DNA of 64,000 bases from Ceratotherium simum simum (GCF_000283155.1 NW_004454166.1:5070975-5134974), one strand, 5' to 3'; shown: positions 1-10,870, counted from the stretch's first letter. Notes: a model not told the origin generated them from the sequence alone. A program made the numbers and translations.

Positions 1-602
1 TAGATATCCAGAAGTATGCATGTAGAATTCAAGAATATGTTCAAAATTAAATATTAATTTTAATATTTGGTTTGGAAAAGCATGTTATAATATAATGTTT
101 TCACTATATGGCCTCTGTTTTGGTGTGTTTATTTACTATATTCTTTGATATTGATATATCAGTACATTTAATATGTGAAATTAATAGCAAAAGCACATTT
201 CAGTTCAAAATGCCGCTTTGTTTTTACAAATACTACTTGAAATGATCTAAAGGCAAAAGCTTCACCCAGCATTTGGAGTTTGCTTTTTTGGTCATTCGGC
301 TTCTAGGCTTAATATTAGTAACATGGTGGCTTCAGTGAAGCTTTTTTTAAGAAGCTCTCCTCTTGTGTCCACCCGGTCTTATTTGAGTCCCTTAGTCAGT
401 CAGCAAGCATGCTTGGAACAGTCCCCGGTGCTTTGCAAGGGCTCATATTGCAGAACGGTCACGTATGGGTATTTGTAGTTACAAATACTTGACCAGTCTC
501 CAGGGGTGGGGTTTCCAATACTTTCAACAACCCTGTTGCCTGTTTTGCTCTAAGTGCCAGAACTGACTTTGGTAGGACATCTTTCACTGAGAAATAAATA
601 AA
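1..602 (+). promoter_or_regulatory. CAVIN4: CAVIN4 5' flank (promoter/5' UTR region)
   Basis: This is the sequence upstream of the CAVIN4 start codon. It is AT-rich, has few CpGs and no convincing TATA box at a fixed distance, which fits a tissue-restricted rather than a housekeeping promoter. The transcription start cannot be placed from sequence alone. In human, TMEFF1 lies upstream and TMEFF1-CAVIN4 read-through transcripts are known, so part of this stretch could be intron of a read-through RNA. That is inference, because TMEFF1 itself is not in the window. Confidence 0.5.
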
Positions 603-1010
603 ATGGAACATAATGGGTCTGCTTCAAATGCTGATAAAATCCACCGGAATCGCCTGTCGAGCGTTACAGAGGATGAAGACCAAGACGCTGCTTTTACCAT
701 CGTGACTGTGCTGGACAAAGTTGCCACCATCGTGGACAGCGTGCAGGCAAGCCAGAAGAGGATAGAAGAGAGACACAGGGAGATGGAAAATGCCATAAAA
801 TCCGTCCAGATTGACCTACTGAAGCTTTCACAGTCACACAGCAATACAAGCTATCTTATTAACAAGTTGTTTGAGAAAACCCGAAAAGTCAGTGCTCACA
901 TTAAAGATGTGAAGGCCCGGGTGGAGAGGCAACAAACTCACGTTAAAAAGGTTGAATCTAGGCAAGAGGAAATAATGAAGAAAAACAAATTTCGCGTGGT
1001 AATATTCCAG
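603..1010 (+). CDS. CAVIN4: CAVIN4 (MURC) coding exon 1, residues 1-136
   Basis: First coding exon of caveolae-associated protein 4, a muscle-enriched cavin that joins the caveolar coat at the sarcolemma and T-tubules and is linked to Rho/ROCK signalling and cardiomyopathy in the literature. The ATG has a good context (A at -3, G at +4) and starts [14 protein letters not shown], the expected N-terminus. After an acidic stretch (TEDEDQD, about residues 22-28), residues about 30-125 form the helical HR1 region, rich in heptad-like spacing ([20 protein letters not shown]), through which cavins trimerise. The exon ends after VVIFQ at a complete codon (phase 0), followed by the donor gtaagc at 1011. 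Without splicing the frame runs only 31 more codons. The two exons together give 363 residues; human CAVIN4 is about 364. Identification is very secure. Confidence 0.97.
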
Positions 1011-4000
1011 GTAAGCTTGCACTCATGTTTAGCTCGATTACTGCGATCTCTCACATCCTTTAATGGCCAACAGGTCCTATCAGAGGTTTCCAGTGTTGCC
1101 TCATAACTGTTGTACATATTCACCTAATGGAATTCTGTATCAGCAGAGATCTCAGGATAAGACCATTTCTATGTTAACTAATGTACTAACAGTATTTTGA
1201 GCTTCTCAACCATTTTGTGTAATATGAACTGTGGAGCATAGCTGAGGCTATTTCTTGCCTTTGAAACTTAATATAGGTAAGGCTCTTTCGGCGTATTAGA
1301 CATATTAGCATGATGCCCTTAGACCTTAGAATGTTAGAACTGGAAGAAACCTAAGGAGCCTCTAATTTAAAACACCTCTTTGTTGTATGAGAAAGGAAGC
1401 AGGACCAGTAGCCCCACAATGTGTTTTTTTTCCTTATAATAGAGAGCCAGGAAAGCCCTAAACTGTAAAATGTAAACTTTTTGGAATGTAATCTGTCTAT
1501 TGGAATATTTACATGTGAGTCATAATAATAAGAAAAACGCTATTTCTTAATGAATCAGGCAATTGTTCTTATTTTTTTATTATTATAGTTATACAAATGT
1601 AGGAGTCACATAAGTGATTTGTTATATTTGATTACAAAGTCTTTTTACTTAGTGATTTAATATAATAGGTTTTGTGTGGCATTGTGTATCGGGCTAAGTT
1701 CCTATATTAATCTGTGCTTGACGCTCATATTTTTTGAAATAGGAACATACCCATGGCAAAAGCATAATATCTATATAGTATATTTTAAAACTCTTCCAAA
1801 TGGAAAGGAAAATGTTGAACTCTCCTCTATTGGTGGAAAAACAGGAAAGTCATTAGCAGACAGTTCACAAAAGACAGAATAAATGAGCAGAATTCCACTT
1901 TCACCTATTTAAGTATTTGCAGTTACTAAAACATACTCAGAGTTTAAGGGTAGAAAAAACCAAGTACTTCAGTATTCTGCTGGTGGAATTATAAGTTGGT
2001 ATAATTAATTTTATGGAAGGCAGGTTTTGTTGGTATGTATTTAAGAACCTTAAAAATTCACAAACCTTTTGGCCCAAAAATTTCATGTCAGAGATTTGTT
2101 CTAAGTATCAAATCAGTAATGTATGCAGGGATGTTCACTGGTGCATATATACAGTGTTATCGCACTGTAGTTTTAAAGTGGATGAATGCCCATATGCATA
2201 GGGAAAAAACCTAGAAGAATAAAAACAAAATGAAATAGGAACGCACTTGGATTAGGTGGGCAGATATGTGTAAGATACTAGGGCTGTGGGCCATAACTGC
2301 CCATAGCATTCTCTACACGTTAGTCAGTTCTCCGCAGCCCTCTGTTAACTGATAAAGTTACACTGGGATGGCACAGTGGTATTTTGGATCTGTTTTTAAG
2401 CGCCTGTTGGTTATTTAGGAATAGGGAGGAGAGAGAAGAGTTGCTTATTTCCAAGGTAGACAGATTGTACTAGGCCATTTGAAGTCCTTTACCATTTCCC
2501 TTTCCTTCCAGGTTCTTGGAAGTCCTATTCTAGACTTAAAAAGGTGGAAAAAAAAAAATCACTCACATTCCTCTCAGAGGCCAGTCCCAGTGTTAGTGTA
2601 TGTAATGGGATCTAGATTGGGTATTGGAGAGTGTAGTATCCATTCTTGAATTCACTTTCCAAGGGCATTGGCAGTGATGGGTATATCTCACCCTCCACTT
2701 GCATGGGACATGCCAGGAAACAGTCTTGGTATCCAGCATTCCTCCTGAGAACCTTGTGCAAAGAGTGGACCAGGTGCCAGTCAGGATTTATGAAGGCTAG
2801 CACAAAGAAGTTTCTGAAAAGTTCTAATTGACTCTGGTTTGTCTATTGACATAATTCTTTTGTTTAAAGTTAAGATGTTTCTATATTCACTTGTTTATTC
2901 CCTGAAACTTGCTATTTTTTTTCTTTGAGCCCCTATTATTACTTAAACGAATAGAAGATAGTATGGAAAAGCAACTGAGAGGCACTAGTTTAGGTCAGAT
3001 CTCTTTCCTTGTAAGACAGAATGCGATGAAGATTCTGTGAATTTCAGTTGTTCAGAGTAAGCAGCAGTTTGTAAATAAGCGGTGGTTATCTTTTATAAAA
3101 ATAGGAGAACTTGTAGAGAAAAGACAAAGGCAGATAACAGTGGACGTAGAACTTGGCTTTGATGATTCATTAGATGTCAGAACACCATATACGATATTCA
3201 CATGGTTATCCTCAGCAGTTAAAATTAGTTCTTACAATTCATTCTCGGAGTTAATATGTGTAAGTGGTTATATTGAGATTCTCCCTTCCACTAAAATTAA
3301 CTTGAAGCTGAGTAATTCAGCTTTAGTATACTTTCATTTCCATTTGGGTTTTTCCTCAAAAAGTTTTCGCTGGATGCGTCTTTTGGTAACAAGTGTGTGT
3401 TGCTGTTTTGTCACCCGCAGTTGTGTATGGCTGAGCTTTCAGCTAATCCTGGACACTGACATTAAAAAAAATCATCTGCTATTTCTCATACAGTTATGAT
3501 TTTTCTTTGAACATACCTTCACCTTGATGACCTTCTCACCGTGCAAGCCAGGAGTCTTACCATATCTTCTGACCATTTTGCTTACTAAACGCATGCCTGT
3601 GGTTAACAAATGAGATACTCGGCCATTCCCTAATGATAAGTCCCAGACTTCAATATATTCCAAATTCCACTAGTTATATTACTCTGATAATCAAAGCCGC
3701 TTTACTCTGACCCAAAGTACTCATTTTGTTATAAAAATCATCTTTTTACCTGGACTTTTACATAAAAAGATATATAATAATTGTATTTGGAAATCACCTA
3801 TGGTTCAATCCTATAATCTTCAATTATTATAACAGTATATTCACCAGTAACTCATGGTATCTCTGACTCATAGGAGTTGCAATAAATAGATCCACATAAT
3901 GAGTACTTTCTCTGACTCTACCTTTGTTTTGTTTTGTTTTTCAGCTTGGTTTTGTATAATTTGTTGTGCAATTGAAAGTGGGTTTGTGATTGCTGAGTTA

Positions 4001-4544
4001 GGCTATATCTGATTTCTTCACAGCAGGATTGTGAGGAGTTTTCCCCCCTACCAAGCAGTAATTATTCTTTGGCTCCTTCCTTTTCTAATTATACCTTCTC
4101 AGGCCATACCAGCCCACTCAAGCGTTGATGAAGCTACTCCCTGTAGCAGGTGTCAGGAAAGGAGAGGAATAACTTTGCTGCTTCTGACTGATTCATCAGA
4201 GAGCTATGAGACACCCACCCTGCCTTTTTTTAGCTCCTAGACTCTCCACTCCTGTAGCCAAAGAATTTAATTTTAAATAAGTATCCAAAGAAATAAGGTT
4301 CCAGGGATATCTTCTTGACTGTCAGGCTGATAGGTTTTAGAATATGTGTAAATGTATTTCTTACATATTTATTAAATTTTTTTGATTGAACAGGTTTAAT
4401 CTGGATCTCAAGTAGGAGCACAGTTTCTTTTAGAAATTTTAACTTAGAGATTCAGTTAAAAAAATCTCATGATCTTTTAAGTGTTGCCTGTTTAGTTTTA
4501 GAAATAATCCCTAAATAGTGAGTTGAGTTCCTTTAGTTCCTGTG

Positions 4545-5008
4545 TTTCAGGTTCTCAAGGTCACTAGTGTCCGCCGTGTTCCCCAATCCAGTTCTCATCC
4601 TCATCCTTTTGACACATTTGACGTAGTTGATCCCTCTCTCCTTTTTTTTTTTTGTGGGGAAGATCGGCCCTGAGCTAACATCTGCCAATCCTCCTCTTTT
4701 TGCTGAGGAAGACTGGCCCTGGGCTAACATCCCTGCCCATCTTCCTCCACTCTATATGGGACGCCGTCACAGCATGGCCGGACAAGTGGTGCATTGGTGC
4801 GCGCCCGGGATCTGAACCGGCAAACCCCTGGCTGCCACAGTGGTGTGCGCGCACTTAACGGCTTGCGCCACTGGGCCGGCGCCGCTCTCTCTTTTCTTGA
4901 AACTTCTTTCCCCTTGGCTTCTAGGGGTGCTGCTGTTTCTTGGATTTCTTCTTGCCTCACTGGCTGACATTTCTCCTTTTTGGTTCTTTCTCCACTCTTC
5001 CTTATCCA
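4545..5008 (+). mobile_element. L2 LINE, sense, 5' part (split by an ERE)
   Basis: Matches the L2 reverse-transcriptase region as I know it: 'ttctcatcctcatcc', 'acatttgacgtagttgatc', then beyond the ERE 'cttgaaacttctttcccc' and 'cttggcttctaggg'. The same L2 resumes at about 6063 after a later insertion. It is old and contains stops. Confidence 0.65.
4642..4883 (-). mobile_element. ERE SINE (two-module tail type), minus
   Basis: The T-run at left is the inverted A-tail. Two copies of the tail module (gatcggccctgagctaac and gactggccctgggctaac) follow, and the tRNA-like head ends ggccggcgcc at right. Imperfect flanking duplication of the type ctctctc...tttt. It is inserted inside the L2. Confidence 0.88.
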
Positions 5009-6063
5009 CAGGTCCGAAATCCATTTATCTATTTATAACACCAAAATCCAAAAGTTTCTAAAAATAAATTTTTTATTTTATCATTTTTATTGAGGTCATA
5101 ATAGTTTATAACTTTGTGAAATCTCTGGTGTACATTATTGTCAGTCACCATATATATGTGCCCCGTTATGCCTTATGCCCACTCCCCCACCCCCTTCCCC
5201 TCTGGTGACCACTAATCTGTTCTCTTTGTCCGGGTGTTTGTTTATCTTCCACACATGAGTGAAATCATGCAGTGTTTGTCTTTCTCTGGCTTATTTCGCT
5301 TACCATAATACTCTCAAGGTCCATCTATGTTGTTGCAAATGGGACGATTTTGTCTTTTTTTATGGCTGAATAGTATTCCATTGTATAAATATACCACCTC
5401 TTCTTTATCCATTCATCAGTTGTTGGGCACTTGGGCTGTTTCCACATCTTGGCTATTGTGAATAATGCAGTGAACGTAGGGATGCATAAGTCTCTTTCAG
5501 TTGTTGATTTCAAGTTATTTGGATAAATACCCAGGAGTGGGATAGCTCTATTGTATGGTATGTCTATTTTTAATTTTTTGAGACATCTCCAGGATACTGT
5601 TTTCCATAGTGGCTGTACCAGTTTGCATTCTCATCAGCAGTGTATGAGGGTTCCCTTTTCTCCACATCCTCTCCAACATTTCTTATTTTTTGTCTTGGTA
5701 ATTATAGCCATTCTAACAGGTGTAAGGTGATATCTCATTGTAGTTTTGATTTGCATTTCCATAATTATTAGTGATGTTGAACATCTTTTCATGTGTCTAA
5801 AAATAAAATTTTTGTTTGTAACTTATTTGACAGCAAGACCTAGCCTGACCTGAACTCATTTGATTGCAAAACCTGACTTGAAATAGCATGAGGCTGTTTA
5901 TACTCTTTATCCCACCTTAGGGTGAATATTCATGTTTTTTGCCACAAAGATGTTTCTTCCCAAGATCTCACTGGGAATCTTATGTAATATATCATATTTT
6001 CCCCAAATATGAAATATTCTGAATTCTGAAACACACCTTGGCCCCAAGGAGTTTTGAATAATG
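5009..6063. mobile_element. Tigger/MER2-like DNA transposon remnant (split by L1)
   Basis: Fragments such as ccgaaatccatttatctatt on the left and tctgaattctgaaacacacc and ccttggccccaaggagtttt on the right resemble non-autonomous Tigger-group elements. It separates two halves of one L2 (sense L2 ends about 5008 and resumes about 6063), which supports a single insertion. The family name is a recollection and may be wrong. Confidence 0.4.
5069..5795 (-). mobile_element. 5'-truncated L1, minus, with target-site duplication
   Basis: The minus strand at 5325-5513 encodes the typical L1 ORF2 C-terminus (WKQPKCPTTDEWIKKRW, YIYTMEYYSA). The degenerate A-tail is the T-rich stretch near 5070. A 12-bp duplication, TCTAAAAATAAA, flanks it exactly at 5057-5068 and 5796-5807. 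This is only the end of ORF2 plus the 3' UTR, so it is dead. Confidence 0.9.
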
Positions 6064-7070
6064 GAGTATAGACCCATTCACTCAATTTCTTGGTGATCTC
6101 TCTCATCTGGTCTCATGATATTTAATTTCATCTTGAAATTAATGATTCCTAAATTTATATCTCTAGTCCAGACCTCTCTTCTAAATTCCAGACTTATATA
6201 CTCAGCTGCCTACTCGACATCTCTGCTTCTTTGGATGTCCAGTGGGTATCTCAAAGTCAACATGTTCAGATCCCATCCTTCCCCTCCAGTCTCTTCCTCC
6301 TTCTCTCTTCTCCATCTCAGTTAATGGCAAATGTATCCTTCATTTGCTTAGGCCATGTACTTGAGAATTATCCTGGATACTCTGTCACACTCCACATCCA
6401 AATCTAGCATCTAATCCTATCTTCAGAGTGGATCGGGAATCAGACCACTTCCCACCACCACCTCTGCCAACACCCTGATCCATCTCTCACCTGACTAATC
6501 TCAGTGGTCTCCAGCTCTTCTCCCTGCTTCTTATCTTGCCCCCATAGCCTATTTTCAGCAGGCTGGTCCTTTTACAACATGGGTCAAATCATGTCACTAT
6601 TCTCCTCAAAACTTTTTTAAAGGCTTCCTCTCACAGTGAGAATAAGAGCCACTGTCCTTATTACTGGACACAGAGCCCTACATGATCTGGCCTTCCTGCT
6701 ACCTCTCTTACCCTCTCTCCCCCTCTTCTTGCCCCTTGATCACTCTGCTCCAGCCACACTGCCCTCTTTGCTATTTCTCCTTTCCTCCCAAATACACGCA
6801 TTACCTTCAGGTCTAGGCTGGGATGCCACCTTACTGGTGAGGCCTTTGCAAGCATCCTTCCCAGTCACTGTATGTCCCTCTTTACTGCTGTATTTTTGGC
6901 TCTTGTACTTATCACCATCCAACAGACTACATATTTAACTTGTTTATTTCTCTCTCTCTCCAAGAAAATAAGCTCTTTTACTCTGTTTTCTTCACAGGAG
7001 GTTCTCAGTTCCTAGAACATTGATGGTGCATGGTAGATGCTTAGTAACTGTTTGTTGGGCGAAGGCATGA
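6063..7070 (+). mobile_element. L2 LINE, sense, 3' part
   Basis: Long match to the L2 3' end: 'ctgcctactcgacatctctg', 'ccctacatgatctggccttc', 'tcactctgctccagccacac', and the terminal 'tagatgcttagtaactg' with 'gttgttgggcgaa'. It continues the L2 broken at 5008. No usable frame remains. Confidence 0.85.
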
Positions 7071-7084
7071 GCCTCTTATTTGAT

Positions 7085-8495
7085 CCAGCAGTTGTTTATT
7101 GAGTATACCTGCTATGTACAAGGCACTCTGATAGATGCTGGGCACAAAACATAAATAAGACACATCTCTGCTTTCTTGGAACCTATCATTCAGTGAAGGC
7201 CTCAGGGAGACATTTATAAATAAGTAGAGTTCCAATTCAGTTCAAACTGTGGTAAATGCTATAAATAGAGGTCTGTCATTTTGGTGTATATTGGAGACAG
7301 ATTTAGCCTCTTGGGGAAGCTGGGGACATTTGAATCAATTCTTGAAGAAAGATTTTGTTCACAAAGCTGAAGAGAGGTGAAGGGGCATATAAGGTAGCAA
7401 GAATCACATATACAAAGATGATGTGGAAGGATGAGAACATCACATGTTTGAGGAATTGAGAGAGTGGTTGTGTGTTGCTGGGCTGGAGGAGTGGGAAAGT
7501 AGGTTTAGCTCAAACTGAGGAACCTTCTAATCATACTCAAGAATTTGAACTCTAGGGGCTGGCCTGGTGGTGTAGTAGTTAGGTTTGCACACTCCTCTTC
7601 AGCAGCCCGGGGTTTGTGGGTTCGGATCCTTGGCATGGACCTACGCACCACTCATCAAGCCATGCTGTGGCGGCATCCCATATACAAAATAGAGGAAGAT
7701 GGGCAGAGGTGTTAGCTCAGTGACAATCTCCCTCAAGCAAAAAGAGGAAGATTGGCAACAGATGTTAGCTCAGGGCCAGTCTTCCTCAAAAAAAAAGAGT
7801 TTGAACTCTATCCTTTGAGTATTGGTCAGCACCCCAAAGTGTTAAAGTAGAGAAAGGATCAGAGCTATTTAGAAGTATTTCTCAGGAAATACTTAGGTGA
7901 TGTTTTGGAGGTGGAGATATTGCACAAGTTCAGGCCTCAGATGACAAGGACCTGAATTATGACATTGGTAGAGGCAAGGAGGAAGAGGAGGGAACTGAGG
8001 AGTCTCTTAAGCAGTGTTATCGACAGCACTTGGTGACTGGTTAGACGTGGGATCAGAAGGAGAGGAAATATTTGGGACGATGATTCTGAGGTCTCCAGCT
8101 GGGTGGCACCTGGATGGGTGTCAGTGCTGAGGGGGACAGGGAGAGCAGCAGCTGTGGAGAGGGTGATGGATGCGCCCTGACATCAGGACATTTGGACATG
8201 TTAAGTTTGAGGTGCCTGTGTTACATTTAGGTGGAGAAGTCTGTCTATTATTTAAAAGTGTGTCTTCATCTTAGGAGAAGGGAGGAGGTAAAGAGAAAAT
8301 ATTTGTGAGTTTATTACAGGCGGATCTGAAAGCGTAGGAGTGGATCCGGCTGCTCAGGATGGGCTTTGGAGATGAAGATGAAAGGGCCAAGGAGAGAGAA
8401 ACATGAAAAAGTACCCACATTTAAGGAGTGGGGAGAGGATATGCAGCCTGTGGAGGAGATTCAAAAGGCGTGGCCAGAAGGTCAAAGAGCTGATC
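7085..8495 (-). mobile_element. L2 LINE, antisense (split by ERE at 7555)
   Basis: Reads as inverted L2: 'ttgtttattgagtatacc', 'aaggcactctgatagatgct', 'ggacatttggacatgttaag', 'tttgaggtgcctgtgttac', then weaker homology to about 8495. It lies tail-to-tail with the sense L2 that ends at 7070 and runs up to the exon 2 splice acceptor region. Confidence 0.8.
7555..7796 (+). mobile_element. ERE SINE (two-module tail type), plus
   Basis: The head ggggctggcctggtgg, a box B-like ggttcggatcc, two tail modules (gttagctcag twice) and an A-run are all visible. The flanks carry a 14-bp duplication, ga(a/g)tttgaactcta, at 7541-7554 and 7797-7810. It is inserted in antisense L2 within the CAVIN4 intron. 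Confidence 0.93.
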
Positions 8496-8525
8496 TCTAA
8501 CACGCTTCCTTTATCTCTCCTTCAG

Positions 8526-9209
8526 GAGAAGCTTCGGTGTCCGACATCCCTGTCTATTGTTAAAGACAGAAACCTGACCGAGAATCAAGAGGAGGAGGAC
8601 GATGTCTTTGATCCCCCAGTCGAGCTGTCTTCGGATGAAGAATATTATATTGAAGAAAGCAGATCTGCTAGGCTTAGAAAGTCAGGCAAGGAGCGCATCG
8701 ATAATATCAAAAAGGCATTTTCCAAAGAAAACATGCAGAAGACACGGCAGAATTTTGACAAGAAAGTGAACAGAATTAGAACTAGAATAGTGACCCCGGA
8801 GAGGAGAGAGAGGCTAAGGCAGTCAGGAGAGAGGCTGAGGCAGTCAGGAGAGAGACTGAAACAGTCAGGGGAAAGATTTAAGAAATCGATTTCTAGTGCA
8901 GCTCCCTCAAGGGAAGCTTTTAAGATGCGTGGCCTTCGGAAAGCTAAAGACCAAACTGTGGCCGAAGGCCCCGCAGAGGTCAGGGAGATGGGTGTGGACA
9001 TCATCGCCAGGAGCGAGGCTCTGGGTCCCATCAGTGAGCTCTACACTGACGAGCTCAGTGAAACAGACCGCGAGGAGGCCAGGGCGGGGTGTCCTCCCCG
9101 CGAAGGAGGGGAGATCCCGACCCCTGAGCCTTTAAAAGTCACTTTTAAACCCCAGGTGAAAGTAGAGGATGACGAATCTCTTTTGCTGGATTTAAAGCAG
9201 TCATCATAA
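8526..9209 (+). CDS. CAVIN4: CAVIN4 (MURC) coding exon 2, residues 137-363 and stop
   Basis: Second and last coding exon; it begins EKLRCPTSLSIVKDRN directly after the acceptor at 8525 and ends LLDLKQSS-stop. Visible segments: an acidic stretch at residues about 157-180 (NQEEEDDVFDPP, SSDEEYYIEES), then a strongly basic HR2-like region (KKVNRIRTRIVTPERRER) that in cavins binds acidic phospholipids, a short tandem repeat of ERLRQSG units at residues 231-257, and a variable proline- and acid-rich tail ending EPLKVTFKPQVKVEDDESLL. The frame is open without stops or frameshifts. An in-frame ATG at 8403 lies in intronic L2 sequence and is not the start, because the acceptor and the match to exon 1 set the boundary. 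The tail around residues 290-330 is the part least like my memory of the human protein. Confidence 0.97.
   Translation, partial: EKLRCPTSLSIVKDRNLTENQEEEDDVFDPPVELSSDEEYYIEESRSARLRKSGKERIDNIKKAFSKENMQKTRQNFDKKVNRIRTRIVTPERRERLRQSGERLRQSGERLKQSGERFKKSISSAAPSREAFKMRGLRKAKDQTVAEGPAEVREMGVDIIARSEALGPISELYTDELSETDREEARAGCPPREGGEIPTPEPLKVTFKPQVKVEDDESLLLDLKQSS
8808..8888 (+). repeat. CAVIN4: 21-bp coding tandem repeat in CAVIN4
   Basis: Three nearly identical 21-bp units (8808-8828, 8829-8849, 8850-8870) encode ERLRQSG, ERLRQSG and ERLKQSG, followed by a degenerate fourth unit, ERFKKS (8871-8888). The seven-residue period keeps a helical heptad with arginine or lysine at fixed positions, inside the basic region. 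The same array exists in human CAVIN4 from memory, so it is old, but the units are similar enough to allow slippage. Confidence 0.9.
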
Positions 9210-9739
9210 AGAGGAATTAAGTGTATTTTAAATATAAATCTCCTTAATCACACAGTTCTAGTTTAAATAGTATAGTCATTTCGTTTATAGGCCATATAGG
9301 AAAATGTAATGGTATGGCTGTTTCATTTCTTATGTTTAAAATCTTAATACAAATATTATATATATTTCCTTGTAACATCTTTGGGAATTCTTTTTCCCAC
9401 CCCGGACTTATAAGATCCTAGCAGCGTTTTCTCTGTCACTCTCATGGCAGCTGTGGATTTTTAAGTTCCTTTCTCTTGCCCCAGAAAAATAGTTTCCTAG
9501 CAAGGGTCAGTTAGGTGTTTGGAGGTCTAAAACAAATGAAGAGCAAATTTGTGGCCGTCATTTGCAAGTGAACTCTCACTTTTGGTCTAGATTAATGTGG
9601 TGGCCAACCTCCTAGGGGAATAACTCGTGGATTATATCATCCTTATGTTCAAATCAATAGACTTGTTAGTAATTAGCAATCACACCCTTTTTTGATGCTT
9701 TTGCATTAAAAAATTGAAGTTCTGGACTTGAACATTTGG

Positions 9740-9890
9740 TCCTGGCATCACAGGTTTACTTATAACAAGCCACTTGGCAAGCTGTCTGCTAGTAAACTCA
9801 TCCATAAAATGGAGAGGGTTTGCCTGTCCTGCCTATCTCAGAGGACTGTTGTGAAGATCAAAGGAAACATTATACTTTCTGGGGGAACAC
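9740..9890 (+). repeat. CAVIN4: MIR-like SINE fragment in CAVIN4 3' UTR
   Basis: Weak MIR pattern: 'ccacttggcaagctg', then 'ctcatccataaaatgga' and 'gaggactgttgtgaagatca'. It is highly diverged. Confidence 0.5.
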
Positions 9891-10577
9891 AAATCATATT
9901 GGGGTAAAATAAGCCCCCCTGATTCCTCAAAAACAGAATCGAAATAACTACACCTTCTGAAAAAGCCCTGAGTGCCAAGCGGTGAGGACCTAGGTTGAAC
10001 AGAAACTGAAGTTGGTCTTCAGAAACTTCTTCACAGAATCGGGAGTGAAAAATAAATGTTTGGGTGACCTCTTTTCCATCAAAAACTAAAACCAGACCTT
10101 GGGTTTGAGCTGGGTCTTAACATGTTTCTTGGAAAATCCATTTCTAGTTTTCTTTGATTAGATCTATGGTGGACTAGAGCAACGTTTGACCAGTGTGAAG
10201 CATAAAACTGTGGCCATGTCTTCAAGAGGCCTCTCTGAAGTCAGCCCTGGTGCAGTGGGTTATGAAATGACCTCAGATATTTCGGTTTTCCCCTCAGGGC
10301 GTGTCTGTCCAAAACTGTTCATAGGAGTTCATCATAGCTGCTTTCAGAAGAAGCCAGGTTCCGCTTACCTGTTAGCTTTAGATCCAGCCAATCCAGAAGT
10401 AGGTATTATTGCTAAAGAAAGAGAGAGATGTTCATACTGGCTCTGCACTTCGGGTGTGTTTGAATCTTCTCAGTTTGTAAATAGGGCAGAAATGATGGGA
10501 TCGTTGAATTGGAAGAGTTTGGACAACAGTCAGCTTTCAGATCAGTTTTGGATGTTCATGTAGTAGTTGTAATAAAT

Positions 10578-10603
10578 ACACACACAGACACACACACACA
10601 CAC
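10578..10603 (+). repeat. Short imperfect (CA)n tract
   Basis: CA dinucleotides with one CAGACA interruption, directly after an AATAAA in the CAVIN4 3' UTR. Confidence 0.9.
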
Positions 10604-10841
10604 CAACTTTAAAATATTTGACTTGTTACCCGGATGTTTGGATTTGGGAATTTGATTCAGCATCATTTCCTGTTCATCTGAATGAATGTATAAAGTCATC
10701 AATATGCTCATCTCATTATCTTTTTATATTGAAAACTAAACTGTATACAACATTGAACAATACTTAAAAAAATAACTTGAAAAATGTTATTATAGTTTAG
10801 AAAGAGCTTGGATGCCTAATCATGTATTTGCTTAAAGCCAC

Positions 10842-10847
10842 AATAAA
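10842..10847 (+). terminator. CAVIN4: Candidate CAVIN4 poly(A) signal AATAAA
   Basis: Canonical hexamer in an AT-rich tract; another lies at 10571-10576 just before the CA repeat, and a third at 10051-10056. Which is used cannot be told from sequence alone. Both later sites fit the expected gene length. Confidence 0.4.
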
Positions 10848-10870
10848 TTTGAATTTAAGGAAGACATTAT

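Larger units (their letters stand above)
1011..8525 (+). other. CAVIN4: CAVIN4 intron 1 (GT-AG, phase 0)
   Basis: The donor is ccag|gtaagc at 1010/1011. The acceptor is a pyrimidine-rich tract, ctttatctctccttcag, ending at 8525. The intron is 7,515 bp. From 1011 to about 4540 I see essentially unique AT-rich sequence, with at most a doubtful MIR/L3-like scrap near 1300-1400. From about 4545 to 8495 it is almost continuous repeat: L2, ERE, DNA transposon, L1 and antisense L2. The antisense L2 homology stops only about 30 bp before the acceptor. Confidence 0.95.
9210..10870 (+). other. CAVIN4: CAVIN4 3' UTR (candidate extent)
   Basis: Sequence after the CAVIN4 stop. It has no further splice or coding signal that I can support. 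A degraded MIR-like stretch lies at about 9740-9890 and a CA tract at 10578-10603. AATAAA hexamers occur at 10051, 10571 and 10842. Human CAVIN4 spans roughly 10 kb from memory, which favours one of the last two as the main 3' end. An open frame at 10186-10563 within it has no recognisable product and is treated as chance. Confidence 0.6.

Noticed and set aside
1011..1106. Read-through extension of CAVIN4 exon 1 by 31 codons
   Set aside because: It follows a canonical gtaagc donor and has no resemblance to cavins.
4642..4883. tRNA gene suggested by box A/B-like motifs in this and the other EREs
   Set aside because: These belong to tRNA-derived SINEs: the cloverleaf is not intact and A-tails and target duplications are present.
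8403..8525. In-frame ATG and 41 extra codons upstream of CAVIN4 exon 2
   Set aside because: The stretch is antisense L2 in the intron, the splice acceptor at 8525 is strong, and the protein match begins exactly at 8526.
8645..9031. 128-codon frame on the minus strand opposite CAVIN4 exon 2
   Set aside because: Shadow of the coding exon, created by its repetitive codon pattern.
10186..10563. 125-codon frame after CAVIN4
   Set aside because: Lies in the probable 3' UTR, has no recognisable domain, and no evidence of translation from sequence.
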